Below are positions 52,729-60,391 of a stretch of 64,000 nucleotides of DNA, one piece after another. The notes below the pieces were generated by a model that worked only from the letters and a program-made list of their open reading frames with translations, was not told the origin of the DNA and searched no databases. Location of the stretch: positions 2,542,001 through 2,606,000 of the forward strand of contig NZ_CP052766.1 of assembly GCF_002499975.2 (NCBI RefSeq). Reading direction: 5' to 3'. A program made the translations under genes and the position numbers. The stretch is from Alteromonas pelagimontana. GTDB taxonomy: Bacteria; Pseudomonadota; Gammaproteobacteria; Enterobacterales; Alteromonadaceae. Each line of letters opens with the position of its first letter. The first letter of the stretch is position 1.

Positions 52729-53280
52729 CTAGAATCGAAAACGTACACCTGCCGACATAATATCAATATCGTCAAATTTCTCATACATCACCTCAAAGGC
52801 GACAGAACGGGTGCTGCTGTAACTTAAGCCTGCGCCCATACCAAACTGCCATTCATCCTGGCTAAACCGAGAGTCATCAGTAGATGCCTTTAACTTCAAA
52901 TTGCCGTAAGAAGGCTGAGCAAACAGGACAAAGTTTTTGCTTAATTGATAAATGCCCCGCAGGCTGAACGCGGCAAAATGATCTGCCTCAACGACAACTT
53001 TCTGATCATCGACGGTGATGGTGTCGTCACCAAAACCATAGCCGTAACGCGCTTCAGGCATCACGCTGAAGTCGGAATTACCGATGGAATAAAGATAGCC
53101 AACGCTTAACGCCATGGCTTTTACACTAAACTCATCGTTTTGCTCAACGACTTCTGCAGTAGGCGTGCTGCTATTGTCAGAGAAGTTCATATAAGACACA
53201 CCAAAATTCCAGTCGGCGCTGGCGGTATTACAGAAGAAGCCGGTAAACGACACGGCGAGTATTGCTTTCAATATTTTCAT
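52729..53280 (-). CDS. Small outer-membrane beta-barrel protein
   Basis: This is a 183-aa protein with a signal peptide (MKILKAILAVSFTGFFCNTASA). The mature 160 residues show regularly spaced amphipathic strands (NFGVSYMNFSD, MALSVGYLYSIG, FGMGAGLSYSS, MYEKFDDI). It ends in Phe (AGVRFRF), the signal for Bam-dependent insertion. The size fits an eight-stranded OmpA/OmpW-like barrel. No catalytic residues were seen and its role is unknown. It lies between the HAD gene and the trehalose-module TBDR on the same strand, but a terminator precedes it. Confidence 0.82.
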   Translation of the reverse strand: MKILKAILAVSFTGFFCNTASADWNFGVSYMNFSDNSSTPTAEVVEQNDEFSVKAMALSVGYLYSIGNSDFSVMPEARYGYGFGDDTITVDDQKVVVEADHFAAFSLRGIYQLSKNFVLFAQPSYGNLKLKASTDDSRFSQDEWQFGMGAGLSYSSTRSVAFEVMYEKFDDIDIMSAGVRFRF

Positions 53281-53399
53281 TATTTTCTCATTAATGCGGA
53301 TTAGTATAACGCCACTATGGGCGATGAAACAAAACCAGAAATTCTATTTTGGAGGGAAAACTAGCGATATTCGGAGGGGGAGTCAATTGATCAGGTGAT

Positions 53400-53424
53400 A
53401 AAAAGCCTGCAGAGCAGGCTTTTT
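53400..53424 (-). terminator. Rho-independent terminator of the trehalose-module TBDR
   Basis: Stem AAAAAGCCTGC / GCAGGCTTTTT with loop AGA, 28 bases past the TBDR stop. Symmetric A/T flanks would work in both directions. Confidence 0.85.
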
Positions 53425-53451
53425 ATCCAGGGGCATTAAGATAACGATCGA

Positions 53452-55716
53452 TTAGAACAACATGTAGGCCACGCTGAACTTAATGCTACGCGGCATAATA
53501 TAACGGCCATTCGGAGACTCCGGATTTCTTGGATCACCTTCGGTTATGCCAAGTTCATCTGTGAGATTATCCACCGATAACTGTAGTTTAATACTTTCGG
53601 TGGGTTCCAGGGTTACGCCCAAATCAATTTTTTCGTATCCTTCCAGTACAACGGTATTTTCGTTATTACCCCAGCGATCATCCACTGCTGATACTGTGCC
53701 ATAAACCGTGGCATACATACCATTGACATCGAAGGAATAGCTTGGGGTTACCCGTACTTGCCAGCCGGGCTGACGCTGTGCTTCATTACCTTCGTTAGTG
53801 GCACTGGCGGTAATCTCGGTTTCCTGAATGGTACCGTTAAGGTTCACTGAAAAACCGGAATCGTGGCTATAGTGTCCGTCTAATTCTATACCATAGGCTT
53901 CATTGGTGAGAATTTCTGCAGGCTCGCCTGGACGGCGGACAAACGTATCTCCCTTAACTTCGTTAGCGAACGCGGTGGCAAAGAATTGAATGCTGTCATT
54001 CATGTACTTATAGCCCAGCTCGCCTTGTGTTACCTCTTTAATTAATTCAGTGCCTGCGTTGAAAGCATCCCAGTTATCGCGGAAATCATCAAAATAGGGC
54101 ATCTTATAGCCACGGTTTACGCGCGCGAACACACCGCTAAAGTCGTTAAGTGCGTAATTTACCCCGGCTGTCCAGGAGGTTTTATCCATGTCATCGCTTA
54201 CTGCTTTATCAATAGTGCCATCCAAACCTTCATCTACGCTGTAATTGACTTCATGATTTTCACGACGCAAACCTAAATCCACGGTGAGATCATCAGTGGC
54301 ATACCAGGAGGTAGTGGCATAAAAAGCAGTTGTCGAAGCATCACCTACGGAATCAATATCATAGTTCCCGCCACAGCCTTCAGGCGCTGTGTTACAGGCA
54401 ATCCCCGCAAGCATTTCGCCGCCTGGCGCAAGCACATAATAGGCCTGATTATTAATGCTCCACCAGTCTTCGGCTTTAGTGGTTGCCGTATACACGCCGA
54501 CAGATGCGTCGAAATTATCGAACTGCCTGGATACAGCGATATCATTAGTGAAAGCTTCAACATCCTTCAGCACCACCCAGCGACCAATTTGCTGGATATC
54601 GGTATCTGCATCATAAACGGCGTTTGTAACCGCTCCGGTTGCAGTTGTTCCGTTATCAGCAACGGCGCCAACAGTGGTAGCCGAACCTTCTGGAACAAAA
54701 CCTAACGTATTTGCTTTGCCTTTGGTCAGGTTAAAACGATCAACTAATTGCCAGCCACCGCCTAAATCCAGTTTCAGGCTACCGCCACTCACACTGCCGT
54801 CCCAGCCACGACCATCACCAAAATCGAAGCTTTCGGTGGTGTCGTTGGGGCCATAAGTGATCGTCGCCTGACGATTTAACGGACCAATTTGCGTGTATTC
54901 AGCATCAATGCCATCAACATTTAATGGCGTTGGCAGGTACCAGGCACCGTGATCGTCAGTTTGGCGAGTGTAAAGGTTCAACTCGCCATTTTTAAATTCT
55001 TTAGTAATGTTAATGGTAAACTGATTGCCTTCTTCAGAGTTAAATCCAGCATCACGAATACCCGGAGAACTTTTGATATAGCCGCCAACCATATAGTACA
55101 AATCGTCAGCGAGCGCACCGCTTAACACCAGGTCTACTCTATTCAAGCCATAGTCAGAGGTGGTGTACTTAGCAACGGCTTCGGTGTTTTCTCCGCCACG
55201 TTTTAAGCGGAAGTTGGTTGTTAAACCCGGTTGCCCGTTACTCACAACCGGGTTAGGGCCGCCGCGCAATGCTTCAACGGTTTCAATGGTTTCATCAATC
55301 CGGAACATTTGCGAGTTTTCCAGGAACGAGAGCGTTGAAGCGGGATAAATAGGCGAACCTTCAAGACTAATGGTCAAAAATGGCGCATCACCGCCGCCGG
55401 GAAAGCCGCGCACAAATACGTTTGCGCCAGATTCACCACCCGAACTTTCAACCCACACACCCGGAATCGCCTTGAATAAATCGGCAGTCGATTTTGGCGC
55501 CAGTTTTTCAATGTCGCCGGCATCAATATTGGTTACGGCAAAGCTGGCATCTATCTTACGAATTCCGGCTCCGCCCGGCGTACCGCTCACAACAATGACT
55601 TCAGTATTATCTTTAGAGGGTTTGTTATTGGTATTTTCTTGTGCAAAGGCGGTTTGACTTCCCAATGCGAGGGCAATAGCGCCAGTTAGCAGGCTTTTTG
55701 AAAACAACGTATTCAT
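53452..55716 (-). CDS. TonB-dependent receptor of the LacI/trehalase module
   Basis: This is a 754-aa outer-membrane receptor with signal peptide (MNTLFSKSLLTGAIALALGS...TAFA). The TonB box region is NTEVIVVSGTPGG. The plug reads LAPKSTADLFKAIPGVWVES, NVFVRGFPGG and ETVEALRGGPN, and the barrel ends in IKFSVAYMLF. It is smaller than the other two receptors and belongs to the general CirA/FecA-like class. It is divergent from lacI, and two TGCAA-type palindromes lie in the 288-base gap, so LacI control is likely. The downstream permease and trehalase suggest it imports trehalose or a trehalose-containing glycan; no ligand motif proves this. Confidence 0.92.
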   Translation of the reverse strand: MNTLFSKSLLTGAIALALGSQTAFAQENTNNKPSKDNTEVIVVSGTPGGAGIRKIDASFAVTNIDAGDIEKLAPKSTADLFKAIPGVWVESSGGESGANVFVRGFPGGGDAPFLTISLEGSPIYPASTLSFLENSQMFRIDETIETVEALRGGPNPVVSNGQPGLTTNFRLKRGGENTEAVAKYTTSDYGLNRVDLVLSGALADDLYYMVGGYIKSSPGIRDAGFNSEEGNQFTINITKEFKNGELNLYTRQTDDHGAWYLPTPLNVDGIDAEYTQIGPLNRQATITYGPNDTTESFDFGDGRGWDGSVSGGSLKLDLGGGWQLVDRFNLTKGKANTLGFVPEGSATTVGAVADNGTTATGAVTNAVYDADTDIQQIGRWVVLKDVEAFTNDIAVSRQFDNFDASVGVYTATTKAEDWWSINNQAYYVLAPGGEMLAGIACNTAPEGCGGNYDIDSVGDASTTAFYATTSWYATDDLTVDLGLRRENHEVNYSVDEGLDGTIDKAVSDDMDKTSWTAGVNYALNDFSGVFARVNRGYKMPYFDDFRDNWDAFNAGTELIKEVTQGELGYKYMNDSIQFFATAFANEVKGDTFVRRPGEPAEILTNEAYGIELDGHYSHDSGFSVNLNGTIQETEITASATNEGNEAQRQPGWQVRVTPSYSFDVNGMYATVYGTVSAVDDRWGNNENTVVLEGYEKIDLGVTLEPTESIKLQLSVDNLTDELGITEGDPRNPESPNGRYIMPRSIKFSVAYMLF

Positions 55717-55818
55717 GGTGTGTGCTCCTGAATAGTGAAGAATGAAGTTGTTAACCGAGAGGCAACTTTTGGTTAAATATTGTTAACTGTCGTTCGGTAT
55801 GCGACAAAATAGATCGGG

Positions 55819-55834
55819 TTGCAATCGATTGCAA
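55819..55834. promoter_or_regulatory. LacI-type operator candidate 1
   Basis: Perfect 16-base palindrome TTGCAATCGATTGCAA in the divergent TBDR-lacI gap. The central CG with TGCAA arms is typical of LacI-family sites. Confidence 0.7.
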
Positions 55835-55842
55835 CTAGAAAA

Positions 55843-55856
55843 TGCAAACGATTGCA
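55843..55856. promoter_or_regulatory. LacI-type operator candidate 2
   Basis: TGCAAACGATTGCA, a near-palindrome centred 23 bases from site 1, about two helical turns. Spacing would allow two dimers on the same DNA face. Confidence 0.7.
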
Positions 55857-56004
55857 AAAAATCGATCTGTTTGTAAATTGGTTGTATGCTCCAATTAACA
55901 TAGATGATGGCGAATGAAATTTCCTCTGAAAACTGGGATAATGCGTGTAGCCAGTTCACTGGTTTTCTTTTAAGTAAAAAGCCGAGACGAGAGTAGTAAA
56001 AATA

Positions 56005-57030
56005 TTGAGAAAAGAATCTAAGCTGACGTTGGCAGGTTTGGCGGAGCTAGCGGGTGTGTCTACCTCCACCGCATCAAGAGCGTTAAAAGATAATCCGCTG
56101 ATTAAAAAAGAAACCAGAGCCAGAATTCAGGCATTGGCAAAAGCGCACAATTATAGTGTTAATGCTGCTGCAAGCCGGCTTCGTACGCAGAAAACCAACG
56201 TCATCGCTGTCATTCTCAATTTGATCGAGCATACCGAGCAGAGCATCACCGACCCGTTTTTGTTAAAGGTGGTGGGGGAGTTAAATCAGGCGCTAAACGC
56301 CAAAGGCTACGAGTTGCTGCTTTCCAATTCCTTTATGGCCACCGATGACTGGGCAAATTATTTCATTAGTAGCCAGCGCGCGGATGGACTGATTGTAGTC
56401 GGGCAGGGCAAAAGCACCGACAAAATAGATGCCGCAGCAAGAAGTGGTGTACCGCTGGTAGTCTGGGGCGACCCCACAACCCAAAGTTCATACCCGATTG
56501 TTGGAGGCGACAATCGCTTCGGCGGATATGTCGCAACCCGCCATCTTATTGCAGGCGGTTGCAGTCGCATCGTATTTTTGGGCGACCCGGAGCACGCGGA
56601 AATGAGTGAGCGGCACGCCGGTTACAAGAAAGCGCACGCAGAAGCAGGACTTAGCTTCAATGCTGCACTGACGTTTCCTATCGATATCACCAGTACTGCC
56701 GCCTACAACTGCATTAACCATGTGGTGCGAGAAAAAGGGTTAATATTTGATGGCATCGTCGCAGTAAGTGATATGGTGGCGTTAGGCGCGTTAAAAGCGC
56801 TGAAAGAGCGCTACGTGGGTATTCCGGCAGATGTCAGTATTGTAGGGTACGATGATATTGCCCTGGCAGAGCTGATGCATCCTTCTCTTACCACTGTGAG
56901 GCAAAACACTAAATTGGCTGCGGAAAAAATGGTTGAACAGTTGATTTGCCAGTTTAACAGCGAAGAGACTTGCTCGCAGGTGGTCGAAATTGCGTTAATA
57001 GAACGCCGCTCTTCTCACCCTACTTCTTGA
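56005..57030 (+). CDS. LacI-family transcriptional regulator
   Basis: This is a 341-aa repressor-type protein. The N-terminal LacI helix-turn-helix and hinge helix read LAGLAELAGVSTSTASRAL and NYSVNAAASRLRTQKTNV. A periplasmic-binding-protein-like effector domain follows (ADGLIVVGQGKS, VPLVVWGD, VSIVGYDDIALAELMHPSLT). The start appears to be TTG at 56005, as no in-frame ATG lies upstream before a stop. Three matching palindromes, two upstream and one before the permease, indicate control of the TBDR, itself and the permease-trehalase pair. The effector is presumably the imported sugar or its product; it is not E. coli TreR-like in gene context. Confidence 0.93.
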   Translation: MRKESKLTLAGLAELAGVSTSTASRALKDNPLIKKETRARIQALAKAHNYSVNAAASRLRTQKTNVIAVILNLIEHTEQSITDPFLLKVVGELNQALNAKGYELLLSNSFMATDDWANYFISSQRADGLIVVGQGKSTDKIDAAARSGVPLVVWGDPTTQSSYPIVGGDNRFGGYVATRHLIAGGCSRIVFLGDPEHAEMSERHAGYKKAHAEAGLSFNAALTFPIDITSTAAYNCINHVVREKGLIFDGIVAVSDMVALGALKALKERYVGIPADVSIVGYDDIALAELMHPSLTTVRQNTKLAAEKMVEQLICQFNSEETCSQVVEIALIERRSSHPTS

Positions 57031-57033
57031 TTT

Positions 57034-57047
57034 TGCAAACGATTGCA
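57034..57047. promoter_or_regulatory. LacI-type operator candidate 3, before the permease gene
   Basis: TGCAAACGATTGCA, identical to site 2, four bases after the lacI stop and 58 bases before the permease ATG. It implies a separate LacI-controlled promoter for permease and trehalase. Confidence 0.72.
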
Positions 57048-57104
57048 TTTTTTCAAACAGCACGCTAGACTCCAGCCTGATTTAATTTAACAGGGTGTTT
57101 ACAC

Positions 57105-58343
57105 ATGCCGCGCTTGCTTATTGTTGCTGCTATTGCTGCCAGCTATTTTGTCTTTGCTATTTTGCTCAACAGCGTCGGTACCGTCATTCTGCAGTCCATT
57201 AACACCTTTGATATCAGCAAGCCCGAAGCCAGTGTGTTGGAAGGATTTAAAGATCTTTCCATTGCCGGTGTGTCTTTTCTTATTGCTTCATTCATCCCTC
57301 GAATCGGCTATAAAATCGCTATGTTGATTGGTTTAGCGATGGTGGGAATTCTCTGCGCTCTAACACCGTCTATAGCCAGTTTTTGGGTCATCAAGTTGCT
57401 ATTCGCCGGTGTAGGCACTGCTTTTGCGTTAGTGAAAGTATCAGTCTACGCCATTATCGGACAAGTCACAGACTCGACAAAAAGCCACTCTTCATTAATG
57501 AACACCATTGAAGGCATTTTTATGCTTGGCGTGCTGTCGGGTTATTGGATATTCAGTGCGTTCATTGATCCTCTGAATACCGCTTCAGCAAGTTGGTTGA
57601 ACGTTTATTATTTTCTCGCCTTGCTGCTTCTCGCCGCGCTGCTCTTGGTGATGGCAGCTCCTATAACTACGCCCGCGAAAGAAGAGTTGCCAGGTCAGGC
57701 ACTGGGCGATTTTGTTGCCATGATTAAATTGGCTTATCAACCACTGGTGCTAATTTTTGTCCTTTCCATATTCTTGTATGTGTTGATAGAGCAGGGCATT
57801 GGCTCCTGGCTACCCACCTTCAACCGTGAGGTTCTGGGGTTGCCGGTCAATATCAGTATTCAGATCACCAGCATTTTTGCTGTTTCTCTGGCTATCGGTC
57901 GCCTCGGTGCCGGCGCTATTTTAACTAAAGTTCACTGGTACCCGTTCTTAAATAGCTGTCTTGTGCTGATGGCGCTGATTATGTTGTTGAGTTTACCACT
58001 GGCGACAAGAGTTCCTGAAGGCACTGTTTTATCACTATTTGATGCACCTTTGGCAGCATTTCTGGTGCCGATGATAGGATTGATGATGGCGCCTATTTAT
58101 CCGGTGATTAATTCGGTGATGTTAAGTTCGTTACCCCGTCCGCAACATGCACCGATGACAGGGTTAATTGTAGTATTTTCAGCTTTGGGTGGTACCACGG
58201 GCTCAATTATTACCGGTTATGTTTTTGAAGCACTGGGAGGGCAGACGGCTTTTTATTTTTCGTTGATTCCCATTGTGTTAATTCTGGTCACTCTCTTTTT
58301 CTTCAAACGGTCGTCGCATTCAATGACCCGCCCAGCGAATTAA
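57105..58343 (+). CDS. MFS permease, probable trehalose (or related sugar) transporter
   Basis: This is a 412-aa inner-membrane transporter with about 12 helices of the fucose-permease-like/sugar:H+ symporter type. Features are the conserved first-helix region (FAILLNSVGTVILQSI), SWLPTFNREVLGLP between helices 7 and 8, GRLGAGAIL, and the final basic tail. It lacks the XylE-type PESPR motif, so it is not a close relative of the symporter at 34367. The trehalase gene starts nine bases after its stop, which makes an alpha-linked disaccharide the likely cargo. A LacI-type site lies upstream. Confidence 0.88.
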   Translation: MPRLLIVAAIAASYFVFAILLNSVGTVILQSINTFDISKPEASVLEGFKDLSIAGVSFLIASFIPRIGYKIAMLIGLAMVGILCALTPSIASFWVIKLLFAGVGTAFALVKVSVYAIIGQVTDSTKSHSSLMNTIEGIFMLGVLSGYWIFSAFIDPLNTASASWLNVYYFLALLLLAALLLVMAAPITTPAKEELPGQALGDFVAMIKLAYQPLVLIFVLSIFLYVLIEQGIGSWLPTFNREVLGLPVNISIQITSIFAVSLAIGRLGAGAILTKVHWYPFLNSCLVLMALIMLLSLPLATRVPEGTVLSLFDAPLAAFLVPMIGLMMAPIYPVINSVMLSSLPRPQHAPMTGLIVVFSALGGTTGSIITGYVFEALGGQTAFYFSLIPIVLILVTLFFFKRSSHSMTRPAN

Positions 58344-58352
58344 AGGCTTATT

Positions 58353-59882
58353 ATGTCTGAACCACAATCTGCATGGCAGGCGTCCCTGCCTTTCTACACG
58401 AGTAAACTGTTTCGGGATGTTCAATTAAGCGGCATATTCAAAGACAGCAAAACCTTTGCTGACGCCAGTCCCAAACTCAGTTGGCAATCGGCCATTAACG
58501 CTTATCTTAGTGAATCAGCGCAGGCTAATTTTTCGCTGGCGGAATTTATTCTCCGTTTTTTTACCATTCCTGAACCTATTAGTCTGACATCTGACGTGCG
58601 GTGTGAATCGGTAAGCGAATATATTGAAGTGATGTGGAGCACCCTGACCCGCCAGCCTGATGAAGACAATAACAGTAGCCTGATCCCGCTTGCTGAACCT
58701 TATATTGTACCTGGGGGGCGCTTTCGGGAAATTTATTACTGGGACACGTATTTTACCGCACTGGGTTTAAAAGAAAGCGGGCACGAAAAATTAATAACCT
58801 CAATGCTCAACAATTTTCTAACCGTTCAACAATCGGTAGGCTGCATTCCGAACGGAAATCGCGCCTATTATCATACCCGTAGTCAGCCGCCGGTGATGGG
58901 ACTACTGGCTCAACTGGTGCTGGAGGACAATGCTACTGCCGACCTGAAAGCGCGCTGTCTGCACGGATTACATCAGGAATATCAATTCTGGATGGATGGT
59001 GCCGAGGCGCTGACGGATGTTCAGCCGGCTTTTCGTCGCGTGGTGAAAATGCCTGATGGCAGCGTGTTAAATCGTTATTATGACGACGTTGCTACGCCAA
59101 GACCGGAATCGTACCGCGAAGATATTGAAGCTGCGGCAATTCATCAGCAAGAATCGCAAGCCCTGTTTTTTCGGGATCTTAGAGCTGCATGTGAATCTGG
59201 TTGGGATTTCAGTTCACGCTGGTTTGAAGACCCGGCTGATTTAAACACCATTCAAACCACCCAGATTGTTCCGGTGGATGTAAACTCGCTGTTAGTAATG
59301 CTGGAGCGACAACTGGCGCGCCTTTATCAGGAATCTGGCGATGATAGTCAGGCTGCCAGGTTTAGCCAAAAAGCAGAACAACGTATTCACGCGCTACACC
59401 GTTATATGTGGTGTGAAAAAGACGGTTTGTTTAAAGATTACAACTGGCAAAAAGCGCACCAGACCTCAGTGAAATCGCTGGCAACGGTCTTACCTTTGTT
59501 TGCGGAAATTGCAGGTGAAGAGCAGGCGCAAACCATCGCCGGACATCTGGAGTCTTCATTTCTCAAAGCTGGCGGTTTGGTTACCACGCTGAACACAACC
59601 GGCCAACAGTGGGATTCGCCTAACGGATGGGCACCGCTACAATGGTTTGCAGTAGCGGGCTTACGCAATTACGGCTATCACATGTTGGCGCGCGAGGTGA
59701 TGGAGCGATGGCTAAATTGCGTTGAACATTATTTCGCGGCGCATCATGTGATGCTGGAGAAATACAATGTGTGTAACATCGAAACGGCCGCCGGTGGTGG
59801 AGAATACGATGTGCAGCTCGGCTTTGGCTGGACCAACGGTGTGACGAGAATGTTCTATTCATTGCTAACAGGAAGCCGATGA
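58353..59882 (+). CDS. GH37 trehalase, cytoplasmic type
   Basis: This is a 509-aa enzyme that hydrolyses alpha,alpha-trehalose to two glucoses. Both GH37 signatures are present: PGGRFREIYYWDTYF at about 122-136, and QWDSPNGWAP near 415. Also present are RPESYREDIE and a Gly-rich C-terminal loop GGGEYDVQLGFGWTNGV. There is no signal peptide, so it acts inside the cell on sugar delivered by the permease, resembling TreF rather than TreA in location. Length matches the family. It is the last gene of the LacI-controlled module. Confidence 0.95.
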   Translation: MSEPQSAWQASLPFYTSKLFRDVQLSGIFKDSKTFADASPKLSWQSAINAYLSESAQANFSLAEFILRFFTIPEPISLTSDVRCESVSEYIEVMWSTLTRQPDEDNNSSLIPLAEPYIVPGGRFREIYYWDTYFTALGLKESGHEKLITSMLNNFLTVQQSVGCIPNGNRAYYHTRSQPPVMGLLAQLVLEDNATADLKARCLHGLHQEYQFWMDGAEALTDVQPAFRRVVKMPDGSVLNRYYDDVATPRPESYREDIEAAAIHQQESQALFFRDLRAACESGWDFSSRWFEDPADLNTIQTTQIVPVDVNSLLVMLERQLARLYQESGDDSQAARFSQKAEQRIHALHRYMWCEKDGLFKDYNWQKAHQTSVKSLATVLPLFAEIAGEEQAQTIAGHLESSFLKAGGLVTTLNTTGQQWDSPNGWAPLQWFAVAGLRNYGYHMLAREVMERWLNCVEHYFAAHHVMLEKYNVCNIETAAGGGEYDVQLGFGWTNGVTRMFYSLLTGSR

Positions 59883-60391
59883 AAAACAGGCATTGCGAGA
59901 CAATGTATGCATATAGCGAATACCATTAGTCCACTGCGAATAACAAGAATGCTTTCTCATTCGAGCCGTAAAATCTTTCCTGATGGCTCTGCTGGCGCAC
60001 TGCAGCTCCAGCAGTTTCGCAAACTTGTTTAAAGGCCATACCTGTTTCGCCCTGCACTACGAGAGTGAACACAATCAATTATTGATCGATTAGGTAGTAT
60101 AAGTCCGCGCTGAATGATCACACATCAATGTAAATTAGTATACGACAGGCCGAATAACTGCTTCAGCCTGAAGGCAATGTTTCGACCTCGCCAAATACCG
60201 CTTCTTTTATTGCGCGGGTAACATTTCTCCTGGCTCTGGTATCAATGCCTCAAGATCAGTTTAACGATGGCGGCAGGTGAACTTTTTAGCCTGAGTCTTA
60301 CGTATGAACCTATTAAAAGTAATGTTATTCAGCGTCAGGCCTTGCAGCTAAATCGGCGCGATTCAATGATTAAATTAAGGATGGTGAACGC
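59883..60391. other. Gene-free stretch between trehalase and aconitase
   Basis: I found no gene, clear terminator or operator. A 36-codon open stretch at 59983-60093 has no ribosome site. The aconitase promoter must lie in the last part. Confidence 0.45.

Noticed and set aside
59983..60093. 36-codon open stretch before aconitase
   Set aside because: Protein-like in places, but no ribosome site and no family match by eye.
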